Part shown: piece by piece, positions 1 to 6,271 of the stretch
How the letters are laid out: every line of letters starts with the position of its first letter
Position numbering within the stretch: the first letter of the stretch is position 1
NCBI GenBank assembly: GCA_944327425.1
Contig: CALVHJ010000047.1
Coordinates: 1-9,745 of the forward strand
Reading direction: 5' to 3'
DNA length: 9,745 nucleotides
DNA from: an uncultured Bacilli bacterium
GTDB lineage: Bacteria > Bacillota_I > Bacilli_A > RF39 > UBA660
The notes under the pieces: generated by a model
Databases searched by the model: none
Seen by the model: only the letters and a program-made list of their open reading frames with translations
What the model was told of the DNA's origin: nothing
Translations under genes and position numbers: made by a program

Positions 1-77
1 GTGCAAAACATCAAAGACATATTGCTAAACAAATTAAATATGCAAGATTTATGGCTTTAGTACCATTTGTTAAATAA
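1..77 (+). CDS. rpsR: 30S ribosomal protein S18, 3' end only
   Basis: This is the C-terminal 24 residues of S18, a small-subunit protein of the 30S platform that partners S6. Reading from base 3, the peptide starts AKHQRHIAKQ and ends MALVPFVK before TAA at 75-77. It matches the S18 family signature, in which a basic KxxRxxAxxIKxAR helix is followed by MALLPY/F near the C-terminus. The start and most of the gene lie upstream of the window. In Bacilli rpsR is the last gene of rpsF-ssb-rpsR, which fits the terminator placed directly after it. Confidence 0.93.
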   Translation, partial: AKHQRHIAKQIKYARFMALVPFVK

Positions 78-88
78 TAATATTAAAA

Positions 89-117
89 GAGAACAGTTGA
101 TGCTGTTCTTATTTTTT
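89..117 (+). terminator. Rho-independent terminator after rpsR
   Basis: A stem AGAACAG (90-96) pairs perfectly with CTGTTCT (103-109) across a six-base loop. A further G89-U110 wobble extends it, and a run of six T follows at 112-117. It lies 12 bases after the rpsR stop and closes the ribosomal operon. Confidence 0.9.
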
Positions 118-371
118 GCTCTGGTAAGAATTAATTTATTTCATCTTGAGTTAATGTAGTACTATATTTAGATAAGGATGATTAAGGTTAGAGCGGTATT
201 TTAAAATATCTTTTCTTCTTAAGTATGTCATATGATATTAAATGTAAATATTTATTTTAACTTATGTAAAGAATTTGTTTGCACAAAATTAGAAGTTTTG
301 ACAACGTTTGTCGAACGTGTTTAAAAATAAACTCTTTTGTACTATATTAAAGTAGCAAAGGAGAAGTGGAT
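118..371. other. AT-rich intergenic region upstream of the SpoIIAA-sigma operon
   Basis: No convincing coding frame is visible on either strand. The only start with any reading is an 8-codon frame at 178, which lacks a spaced ribosome binding site. The region contains a 12-base perfect palindrome TATTTTAAAATA (197-208, extendable by a wobble and a G-C pair to 195-210). The ten-base word GTACTATATT occurs twice (159-168 and 339-348). A cluster of overlapping inverted repeats at 300-332 lies just upstream of the operon. It probably holds the operon's promoter and control sites. Confidence 0.6.
298..348 (+). promoter_or_regulatory. Candidate promoter/operator region of the SpoIIAA-sigma operon
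   Basis: Two promoter readings are possible. A sigma-A reading uses TTGACA (298-303) with only a poor -10 (TTAAAA at 321-326, spacer 17). The other uses a -10-like TACTAT/TATATT around 340-348 preceded by GTTTAA (319-324), which resembles the -35 of SigB/SigF-type sigma factors and would allow autoregulation. Overlapping dyads sit here: GACAA-CGT-TTGTC (300-312), ACGTT-5-AACGT (304-318) and GTTTA-4-TAAAC (319-332). The dyads are visible in the sequence; which sigma factor reads the promoter is inference. Confidence 0.35.
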
Positions 372-704
372 ATGTTAAAAGTAGATATGGAGTATGAGAA
401 AGGTATTTTATATGTTAGGTTAAAAGGTGTGCTTGATAGAAAAGTATGTTATAAAATTAATAACTATGTTGTACCAGTGGTGCTTAAGCATAAAATTAAA
501 TATTTGGTATTTAATTTGTATGAATTAGAAAATATAGATGAATCAGGATTAGATGCACTGCTTAATACTAAATGTGCAATTAGAACTAATAAGGGTAAGA
601 TTTGTTTGTGTGAAGTTAGCGATTTTTTAAGAGAGAAAATGAAAAGGCTTAGAATGAGAGTGGCTAGTAATGAACTTGCTGCTTATAGGTTAATAAATAT
701 TTAA
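372..704 (+). CDS. spoIIAA: SpoIIAA-like anti-sigma-factor antagonist (STAS domain)
   Basis: A cytosolic 110-residue single STAS-domain protein. In the family, the unphosphorylated form binds an anti-sigma kinase (SpoIIAB or RsbW) and frees the sigma factor; phosphorylation on a conserved serine inactivates it. The pattern runs beta-strand VDMEYEKGILYVRLKG (about 4-19), a conserved LD at 21-22, VFNLYELENIDESG (about 46-59) and a C-terminal helix. D56-E57-S58-G59 matches the Bacillus subtilis D56-S57-S58-G59 site, so the phospho-acceptor Ser58 is kept at the same position. I chose ATG at 372 because AAGGAG (358-363) lies 8 bases upstream; the GTG at 366 would sit only 2 bases from it. The stop overlaps the sigma-factor start by one base. 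No anti-sigma gene lies between them. An RsbV-like antagonist is the alternative name. Confidence 0.85.
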   Translation: MLKVDMEYEKGILYVRLKGVLDRKVCYKINNYVVPVVLKHKIKYLVFNLYELENIDESGLDALLNTKCAIRTNKGKICLCEVSDFLREKMKRLRMRVASNELAAYRLINI

Positions 705-1342
705 TGACAACAAATGAACTCATTTTATCCCACATGGGATTAATAAAGAAAATCGCTAATAAATTTTATAATTCATCTAAAGAAGATTTGATTCAGGTTG
801 GGGTTATTGGACTTCTTAAAGCTTATCAAAATTTTAAAGATGGAAATGCCAAATTTAGCACATATGCTTATCCTTATATTTTTGGAGAAATGTATCAACT
901 TGTAAATTCCAACCGCGATATTAAGGTAAGTAGAGATATGCTTAAATTATATAAAGTAATTGAGAAAACAAGGTATGAGTTAGCTCAACGACTAAATTAT
1001 GTTCCAAGTGATACAGAAGTAGCCCAATTTCTAGAAATAGATAATGCTTTAGTTAGTGAGGCAGTGCTTAGTAGTACATCAATGATTTCTTTGGATGATG
1101 AAGCAAGTGAACTTAATTTACATGAAGTCATTGCTGATAAACATCAAGTAAATGTTGATTTAAAGATGGATATAGATGATAGTTTTAAGGTTTTAGATAG
1201 TTGCGAAAGAAAAATTATAAAGGCTCGTTATTATGAAGATTTAACACAGAGTGAAGTAGCTAAAAAGCTTAATATGACACAAGTGATGGTTAGTCGTTAT
1301 GAGAAAAAAGCTATGGAAAAGATGAAAATGGCATTAATGTGA
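704..1342 (+). CDS. sigF: RNA polymerase sigma factor, SigF/SigB/SigG-type (group 3)
   Basis: A 212-residue alternative sigma-70-family factor that directs RNA polymerase to a special promoter set. Region 2 is clear: EDLIQVGVIGLLKAYQNF (about 27-44, core binding) and FSTYAYPYIFGEMYQL (51-66, -10 melting and recognition), then KVSRDMLKL (74-82) as in SigF/SigG. Region 3 covers about 75-125. Region 4 (about 160-210) carries the helix-turn-helix TQSEVAKKLNMTQVMVSRYE (181-200) for the -35. It is some 40 residues shorter than B. subtilis SigF, mostly because the N-terminal region 1.2-like segment is missing. It starts inside the SpoIIAA stop codon and lacks a strong ribosome binding site, so translation is probably coupled. 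The assignment as a sigma factor is firm; SigF rather than SigB or SigG is uncertain, as is a role in sporulation. Confidence 0.85.
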   Translation: MTTNELILSHMGLIKKIANKFYNSSKEDLIQVGVIGLLKAYQNFKDGNAKFSTYAYPYIFGEMYQLVNSNRDIKVSRDMLKLYKVIEKTRYELAQRLNYVPSDTEVAQFLEIDNALVSEAVLSSTSMISLDDEASELNLHEVIADKHQVNVDLKMDIDDSFKVLDSCERKIIKARYYEDLTQSEVAKKLNMTQVMVSRYEKKAMEKMKMALM

Positions 1343-1370
1343 TACTTTAGGTTTTCCTGAAGTATTTTTT
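1342..1370 (+). terminator. Rho-independent terminator after the sigma-factor gene
   Basis: A ten-pair stem (1342-1351 with 1356-1365, one U-G wobble) closes on a TTTT loop and runs into six T at 1365-1370. The first stem base is the last base of the sigma stop codon. The T tract lies immediately upstream of the tRNA -10 box, so terminator and next promoter share the same few bases. Confidence 0.9.
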
Positions 1371-1371
1371 G

Positions 1372-1380
1372 TGGTATAAT
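1372..1380 (+). promoter_or_regulatory. Extended -10 promoter of the tRNA-Thr gene
   Basis: TGGTATAAT (1372-1380) is a full TGn-extended -10 with a perfect TATAAT hexamer. It predicts transcription starting near 1387, a few bases before the mature tRNA 5' end at 1391. The -35 position (about 1352-1357, TTTTCC) is poor and falls in the preceding terminator loop, which an extended -10 can tolerate. Confidence 0.75.
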
Positions 1381-1390
1381 TTATTTAAGT

Positions 1391-1466
1391 GCTGAAATAG
1401 CTCAGGTGGTAGAGCAACGCACTCGTAATGCGTAGGTCGGAAGTTCGAGTCTTCTTTTCAGCACCA
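1391..1466 (+). tRNA. tRNA-Thr, anticodon CGU, CCA encoded
   Basis: A complete 76-base cloverleaf. The acceptor stem is GCTGAAA with TTTCAGC, then discriminator A and an encoded CCA. T8-A9 are standard. The D arm is GCTC-8-GAGC. The anticodon stem is ACGCA/TGCGT around loop CTCGTAA, giving anticodon CGU (reads ACG, threonine). The five-base variable loop is AGGTC. The T arm is GGAAG-TTCGAGT-CTTCT with one G-U pair. No terminator follows before the next gene, 42 bases on, so a joint tRNA-mRNA transcript cut by RNase P and 3' processing is plausible. Confidence 0.97.
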
Positions 1467-1508
1467 TTTAGTTTGTTTATTAATTATTTTATATAATGGG
1501 GGCTTATA

Positions 1509-2183
1509 ATGGATAAGTGTTTTAAGATTAATTATAATGGTTGTGAAATAATTATGCCTAAGAGTGGTGTTAACTTTTATAAAGGGTTAGGTTTTATTAA
1601 TCCTATTTATAGCTATAAAATAGATGATGAGCTTAAATTTATTTCTTTGGCGGGTTTAGTTAATGAAGATTATGAGTTAGTAATAGATTTGGTTCCTTTG
1701 GATTATTTAAATAAACTCAGTATATTTGATAAACATAATATATTTGTTGATTATAATGATGAATTTAGAGGAAGAATGCTTTGTCATGTAGAAATATGTG
1801 AAAATGAAGATATATGGTATAGACTAGCTTTTCAAGATTTTGAATATATTGATGAAGATTTATGTAGAGTTATTTTAGATTTTAATGGACTTAGGAAAGA
1901 AGCTTTATATAGCGTTAAAGAAAAAGATATTATATCTAGTTTATTTGATTATATTGATGCTTTTGGTTATAATGAAGAGTATGGACAAGTTGTAGCTTTA
2001 GCTTATTATATATTGCCAGATGAAAATAATAATTTTATACAAATTAATACATATATTAATAAAAAAGGTGAAATTGTAGCTCCTTATTTTGATGTTTTAC
2101 ATAAAAAATATTATGATAAAGATATGGATATAAGTGAAATTTTTAGATTAGTAAGAGAAGATATGTCAAGTTTGACTAGATAG
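1509..2183 (+). CDS. Unrecognised 224-residue acidic cytosolic protein
   Basis: I do not recognise this family. The protein is soluble in appearance, with no signal peptide or membrane segment. It is rich in Asp, Glu, Tyr and Ile, with alternating hydrophobic and charged stretches suggesting a mostly beta N-terminal half (for example YELVIDLVPLDYL at about 55-67) and a mixed C-terminal half. GGGGG (1498-1502) lies 6 bases before the ATG and supports the start. It follows tRNA-Thr without a terminator. The next unknown gene starts nine bases after its stop, so the two are probably one transcription unit. Codon use matches its neighbours, so I see no sign of recent transfer. Confidence 0.8.
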   Translation: MDKCFKINYNGCEIIMPKSGVNFYKGLGFINPIYSYKIDDELKFISLAGLVNEDYELVIDLVPLDYLNKLSIFDKHNIFVDYNDEFRGRMLCHVEICENEDIWYRLAFQDFEYIDEDLCRVILDFNGLRKEALYSVKEKDIISSLFDYIDAFGYNEEYGQVVALAYYILPDENNNFIQINTYINKKGEIVAPYFDVLHKKYYDKDMDISEIFRLVREDMSSLTR

Positions 2184-2192
2184 GGTGGTTTT

Positions 2193-3191
2193 ATGGTAAT
2201 GATTAAGAAAGTTGAAGATTGGGTTATCTTTTTAAAACAGCTTGATAAATTAAAAAAAGAATATGGTTATAGTTTCGTAGGGGAAACTATTAAAGTTATT
2301 GATAATTTAGAAAAAGGTAATTTGACTAGTATGGGAAATACGGTCTTATTATTAGATTTGTTATGTAAGTGGGGGATTAAAGATTTAGAAGTAGCAAAGA
2401 GATTTTTAAAGATTACGAGAAATTATAGTAGTTTTGAACGTAGTATTAATGATTTTAAATCTTTAAAAGATAGACAGGGAGTAGATCATATAGCATTAAT
2501 TTTTGAAGAAGATAAGATGCATTCGGCAGAAATATTTTTAACTAATAGTGCTTATAAAAAGGTTTATTTTACTAAAGATATATGTGTAATACCACAAATG
2601 GATTTAAAGTCGGGAATAATGAAGGTATGTGTTCCGAATTTAGGGCAGTATATTGAAGATAGCAGAAACTTTAATAGTAGTGATAAGTCATTAAATAAGC
2701 GAACTTTCTATACTACGAGTTTAACAGTAAGAGAAAATTTTCCTTTAAAAGAGGATATGGATTATTTTGATTTTAAAGAAGAACAAATGGAATGGTTTGA
2801 TTTAATAATGTATCATATGGCTCCTTATATTGAAGAGGGAAAATTAGCTTTTAGAATTGATAAAAATAAACAATACTTTTTACCATTAAATTCTTTTGAT
2901 ATTTGGAGAAATTATGTTGTTCAAACGGATGGGGAAGTTTATGATGAGTATGGGGAACTTCTTGAAAGACATGATGCACTTTATAAAAATGTCAAGGTTA
3001 AGAATGCTAATTATTTAGTTATATCAGAAGTAGAAAATGGTAAGGTAGTAAAACTAAATATGGTTGTAAATCAGGCTTTCTTTAATAGGTATATTGTGTT
3101 TTTGCGAAAACAAAGAGATGTTGGCGGATTGAGGATTGTTAAAAAATTAATTGGCGACGATCAAGAAATGGTTAGAAAGAGAAGAAAATAG
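2193..3191 (+). CDS. Unrecognised 332-residue cytosolic protein
   Basis: I do not recognise this family. No membrane segment or signal peptide is visible. The N-terminal 90 residues look helical (LKQLDKLKKEYGYSF near 15-29). The middle is mixed with many Tyr and Phe (for example EEQMEWFDLIMYHMAPYIEE). The end is a basic tail, MVRKRRK, that might contact nucleic acid or a membrane surface. Two starts are possible: ATG at 2193 is 4 bases from the AGGGTGG ribosome binding site (2182-2188) and ATG at 2199 is 10 bases away; the difference is two residues. It sits nine bases after the previous unknown gene and has no clear terminator before the rpsO promoter, so some read-through into rpsO is possible. 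Confidence 0.8.
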   Translation: MVMIKKVEDWVIFLKQLDKLKKEYGYSFVGETIKVIDNLEKGNLTSMGNTVLLLDLLCKWGIKDLEVAKRFLKITRNYSSFERSINDFKSLKDRQGVDHIALIFEEDKMHSAEIFLTNSAYKKVYFTKDICVIPQMDLKSGIMKVCVPNLGQYIEDSRNFNSSDKSLNKRTFYTTSLTVRENFPLKEDMDYFDFKEEQMEWFDLIMYHMAPYIEEGKLAFRIDKNKQYFLPLNSFDIWRNYVVQTDGEVYDEYGELLERHDALYKNVKVKNANYLVISEVENGKVVKLNMVVNQAFFNRYIVFLRKQRDVGGLRIVKKLIGDDQEMVRKRRK

Positions 3192-3203
3192 AAATAAAAT
3201 TAG

Positions 3204-3232
3204 TTGATTTTTTAGAGACTCTATAATATAAT
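3204..3232 (+). promoter_or_regulatory. Sigma-A promoter of rpsO
   Basis: TTGATT (3204-3209) and a perfect TATAAT (3227-3232) are separated by exactly 17 bases. An earlier overlapping TATAAT at 3222-3227 would leave only 12, so the second is preferred. Transcription should start near 3239, giving a leader of about 78 bases before rpsO. Confidence 0.8.
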
Positions 3233-3238
3233 AATGAT

Positions 3239-3316
3239 GTAAGTTTAGTCGAGGTTTGAATTTACTCCTTAAATTTTTACTTGGATTAAACCGTTTCTTA
3301 GATAAGGAGGATATTT
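3239..3316 (+). promoter_or_regulatory. rpsO leader: candidate S15-binding pseudoknot that hides the Shine-Dalgarno
   Basis: Helix 1 pairs GGTTT (3253-3257) with AAACC (3288-3292) and continues past a bulged G3258 through AAT (3259-3261) with ATT (3285-3287). The loop holds CTCCTTA (3265-3271), a perfect complement of TAAGGAG (3303-3309), which contains the Shine-Dalgarno of rpsO. Loop-to-downstream pairing makes an H-type pseudoknot. S15 is known to repress its own mRNA in several bacteria through structured leaders, including a pseudoknot in E. coli. The pairing is visible here; control by S15 is inference. Confidence 0.6.
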
Positions 3317-3586
3317 ATGGCAGTTACAAAGAACGAAAAAGCTAAATTAATTAAAGAATTTGGTAAGAATGATAAAGACTGTGGTTCAGCAGAAGTACAA
3401 ATTGCTATTCTTACTCATGAAATTAATGATTTAACTGAACATTTAAAAGTACATAAACATGACTATCATTCTAATCGTGGACTTTTAATGAAGGTTGGTA
3501 AAAGAAGAAAATTATTAGCTTATTTAAAAGAAAATGATGTTGTTAGTTATCGTAATGTTATTAAAAAATTAAATTTAAGAAAATAA
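3317..3586 (+). CDS. rpsO: 30S ribosomal protein S15
   Basis: An 89-residue primary binder of 16S rRNA that organises the platform and forms a bridge to the 50S subunit. It is the usual family length. Signature stretches are present: GSAEVQIAILTHEINDLTEHL (about 23-43), the HDYHSNRGLLMKVGKRRKLLAYL block (about 48-70) with the conserved H-S-R-G residues that touch rRNA, and the ending VIKKLNLRK. GGAGG (3306-3310) is 6 bases before the ATG. It is followed by a terminator and then pnp, the widespread rpsO-pnp order. The leader suggests translational autoregulation. Confidence 0.98.
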   Translation: MAVTKNEKAKLIKEFGKNDKDCGSAEVQIAILTHEINDLTEHLKVHKHDYHSNRGLLMKVGKRRKLLAYLKENDVVSYRNVIKKLNLRK

Positions 3587-3614
3587 GGGCACTAAAATTT
3601 TTAGTGTCTTTTTT
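3587..3614 (+). terminator. Terminator between rpsO and pnp
   Basis: A nine-pair stem (3587-3595 with 3601-3609, including two or three G-U pairs) closes on a five-base loop and is followed by TTTTTT at 3609-3614. It begins directly after the rpsO stop. No separate promoter is evident before pnp, so it is probably a partial terminator that sets the pnp level relative to rpsO. Confidence 0.85.
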
Positions 3615-3629
3615 AGGAAGGATGCATAT

Positions 3630-5789
3630 ATGAAGAAAGTATTTAAATTGGATTTTTTAGGAAGAGATTTAGTTGTTGAAGTAGGAGAGTTAGCTAAACA
3701 AACAGATGGGGCAGTACTCGTTAGATATGGAGATACAGTTGTTTTATCAGTTTGTGTTATGGGAAAAAGTGTAGTAAATCAAGATTTTTTTCCTCTTCAA
3801 GTTTTATATCAAGAAAAACTTTATTCGGTTGGTAAAATACCAGGTGGTTTTATTAAAAGAGAAGGTAAGCCTAGTGATGCGGCAACATTAGCGGCAAGAC
3901 TAATTGATAGACCGATTAGACCAATGTTTGATGAGAATTTAAGACAAGAAATTCAGGTTATAAACACGGTTTTATCGGTTGATCCCGATAATTCACCAGA
4001 GATGGCGGCTCTTTTTGGTTCTAGCTTGTGTTTGGGTATTTCTAAAATTCCTTTTGATGGACCAGTTAGTGGAGTTATAGTTGGTAAAGTAGATGGAAAA
4101 TTAGTAATTAATCCTAAAGCTAGTGAAGTAGAAAAAAGTACGTTATCTTTAACGGTTGCTGGTACACGTGATGCTATATGCATGGTTGAGGCGGGAGCCC
4201 AAGAACTTTCCGAAAAAGAGATGCTTGAAGCTTTAATGTTTGGTCATGAAAATTTGAAAGTATTATGTGAATTTCAAGAACAAATAATCTCAGAAATTGG
4301 GGAAGAGAAAATAGAACTAGCAAAAGCCGAAATTGATCCGGAAATAGATAAGGCAGTAAGAGAATTTGCTACCAAAGACATGCTTAGTGCTATTCAAATA
4401 AAAGATAAGTTAGAAAAATATGCGGCGATAGATTTAGTAAAAGAACGAACTTTAGAAAATTTTACAGAAGCTTATGCCGATAGAGAAGATGCTCTAGAGA
4501 GATTAAAACAAGTTGAAAAAATTGTTAATTTAATAGAAGCGGAAGAAGTAAGAAGCTTAATTACGGATAAACATATACGTCCTGATGGAAGAGGGATGGA
4601 TGAGATTAGACCTTTATCTTGTGAAATAGATTTGCTTCCACGGACGCATGGGTCCTCTGTATTTACACGTGGGGAGACTCAAGCTCTTGCAACAACTACA
4701 TTGGGAGCGATTGGCGAACATCAAATTCTTGATGGGTTAGGCCTTGAAGACTCTAAGAGATTTATGTTACATTATAACTTTCCAGCATTTTCAGTGGGAG
4801 AGACCGGAAGATATGGAGCTCCGGGAAGAAGAGAAATAGGGCATGGAGCTTTAGGTGAGAGAGCTTTAGCTCAAGTAATACCTAGTGAAGAAGAATTTCC
4901 TTATACGATAAGGGTTGTTAGTGAAATACTAGAATCAAATGGAAGTAGTAGTCAAGCAACAATTTGTGCAGGGTGCCTAAGCCTTATGGCGGCTGGGGTG
5001 CCTATTAAAGCTCCGGTTGCTGGTATTGCTATGGGACTTATTGAATCAGCAGATAAAAAGAAATATACCATATTAACAGATATCCAAGGACTTGAAGACC
5101 ATATGGGAGATATGGACTTTAAAGTAGCTGGAACCCGCAAAGGAATTACGGCTTTACAAATGGATATTAAAATTAAAGGTGTTACCGAAAAAATACTTAA
5201 AGAAGCTTTAGCTCAAGCTAAAAAAGCAAGATTACAAATTCTTGATGTAATGAAAGAGTGTATACCAGAGCCTAGAAAAAGTTTATCAAAATATGCTCCT
5301 AAAATTGATACGTTTAGAATTAATCCGGATAAGATTAAAGATGTTATTGGTCGAGGTGGAGATATGATTACCAAAATTATCTTGGAAGCTAGTAATGTTA
5401 ATAGTGTTAATGATAAAGATGCTGTTAAAGTTGATTTAGAAGATGATGGTAGAGTAATTATATATCATACTGATGCGAGTATTATTGCCAGGACTAGAGC
5501 TATGATTGAAGAAGTAGTAAGAGAAGTAGAAGAAGGAGCTATTTACACTGGTCGTGTTGTTAAAGTAGAAGATTTTGGTTGCTTTGTAGAGCTTTGGCCT
5601 GGTTGTGAAGGTTTAGTTCATGTATCAGAACTTGATACAAAAAGAGTAGAAAAGCCGAAAGATGTTGTTAGTGTTGGCGATAAAATATTAGTAAAAGCTT
5701 TGGGTTATGATAATAGAGGAAGACTTAACTTATCAAGAAAACAAGCTTTGCCTAAAAGTGATAAGAAAGAAAAGAGTAAGAAAAAATAA
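3630..5789 (+). CDS. pnp: Polynucleotide phosphorylase (PNPase)
   Basis: A 719-residue phosphorolytic 3'-5' exoribonuclease that releases nucleoside diphosphates, and works in reverse as a polymerase; it acts as a cytosolic trimer in RNA decay. Domains in order: RNase PH 1 (about 10-140, with GKIPGGFIKREG and LIDRPIRPMF), an alpha-helical linker (about 150-300), RNase PH 2 (about 315-540, with RPDGR 317-321, FTRGET 345-350, GSSS 438-441 and the acidic catalytic cluster D484/D490 in DIQGLEDHMGDMDF), KH (about 560-625, GxxG loop GRGG 574-577), S1 (about 636-706) and a Lys-rich tail. The length is normal. AGGAAGGA (3615-3622) lies 7 bases before the ATG. The GxxG loop is GRGGD rather than the usual GKGGK, a mild variation. 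The next gene overlaps its stop by one base. Confidence 0.98.
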   Translation: MKKVFKLDFLGRDLVVEVGELAKQTDGAVLVRYGDTVVLSVCVMGKSVVNQDFFPLQVLYQEKLYSVGKIPGGFIKREGKPSDAATLAARLIDRPIRPMFDENLRQEIQVINTVLSVDPDNSPEMAALFGSSLCLGISKIPFDGPVSGVIVGKVDGKLVINPKASEVEKSTLSLTVAGTRDAICMVEAGAQELSEKEMLEALMFGHENLKVLCEFQEQIISEIGEEKIELAKAEIDPEIDKAVREFATKDMLSAIQIKDKLEKYAAIDLVKERTLENFTEAYADREDALERLKQVEKIVNLIEAEEVRSLITDKHIRPDGRGMDEIRPLSCEIDLLPRTHGSSVFTRGETQALATTTLGAIGEHQILDGLGLEDSKRFMLHYNFPAFSVGETGRYGAPGRREIGHGALGERALAQVIPSEEEFPYTIRVVSEILESNGSSSQATICAGCLSLMAAGVPIKAPVAGIAMGLIESADKKKYTILTDIQGLEDHMGDMDFKVAGTRKGITALQMDIKIKGVTEKILKEALAQAKKARLQILDVMKECIPEPRKSLSKYAPKIDTFRINPDKIKDVIGRGGDMITKIILEASNVNSVNDKDAVKVDLEDDGRVIIYHTDASIIARTRAMIEEVVREVEEGAIYTGRVVKVEDFGCFVELWPGCEGLVHVSELDTKRVEKPKDVVSVGDKILVKALGYDNRGRLNLSRKQALPKSDKKEKSKKK

Positions 5790-6271
5790 TGAAAGTATAT
5801 TATGATGTATTAGTTTTAAATATGGCGATTAAGATTTATGAGAGTTTGGGAAGAAGAAGTGTTTCTTTTCAAGAATTAAACTTATTTGAACAAGCTTTGA
5901 AAAATAAATATCCTAGATTAAAAATTATTAATAATGATTTTTTAACCAATGATTTAAGTATGATTTTTGATACAGTGTATGTGGATAACGATACATTTTA
6001 TCGATTTAAACCAACGATAGAAGTTTTATATTTTAAAGAAGAAGTGCCAAGATTAGATGCAAGGATTGCTGATGTGTTAGGGGATGCTAAAGATTTTGCT
6101 TTGTATACGAGGGAAGATGAAATAAATAACAGGCAATTTAATAATATAGATGAGACATGCAAACTTTATATAATGCGAGAATTATTGACTCTTAATGATA
6201 AAATAAAAAAACTTCAAGATAGTTTAAATGCTATTAATAAAAATAAAGTAAGTGATGGATATACAAGATAA
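5789..6271 (+). CDS. Unrecognised 160-residue protein translationally coupled to pnp
   Basis: I do not recognise this family. The protein is soluble in appearance and has no membrane segment. The N-terminal 60 residues mix strand and helix (YYDVLVLNMAIKIYESLG at about 4-21). The last 40 residues are amphipathic with regular Leu/Ile spacing (about 124-150, LYIMRELLTLNDKIKKLQDS), suggesting a short coiled coil and a partner protein. Its ATG uses the last base of the pnp stop codon and lacks a good ribosome binding site, so it should be made by ribosomes finishing PNPase. That makes a role near RNA decay reasonable, but this rests on position only. It ends in a bidirectional terminator. Confidence 0.75.
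   Translation: MKVYYDVLVLNMAIKIYESLGRRSVSFQELNLFEQALKNKYPRLKIINNDFLTNDLSMIFDTVYVDNDTFYRFKPTIEVLYFKEEVPRLDARIADVLGDAKDFALYTREDEINNRQFNNIDETCKLYIMRELLTLNDKIKKLQDSLNAINKNKVSDGYTR

Noticed and set aside
312..325. LexA (SOS) box beginning CGAAC
   Set aside because: Only the CGAAC half-site is present; the matching GTTCG half is missing.
366..371. GTG start for the SpoIIAA-like gene
   Set aside because: It is only 2 bases from AAGGAG; the ATG at 372 has normal spacing and restores the B. subtilis residue numbering of Ser58.
1340..1342. UGA read as tryptophan (mollicute code 4)
   Set aside because: Reading through this TGA would run the sigma frame into its terminator and the tRNA gene; TGG is used for Trp in the conserved proteins.
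1492..1497. TATAAT as a promoter for the gene at 1509
   Set aside because: The predicted start would fall after the GGGGG binding site, and no -35 is seen at the right distance.
3953..4183. Minus-strand open frame of 76 codons inside pnp
   Set aside because: It lies wholly opposite a strongly conserved PNPase region, lacks a ribosome binding site and has no recognisable motif.
4952..5140. Minus-strand open frame of 62 codons inside pnp
   Set aside because: It is antisense to the conserved RNase PH 2 catalytic region and is a by-product of its codon pattern.
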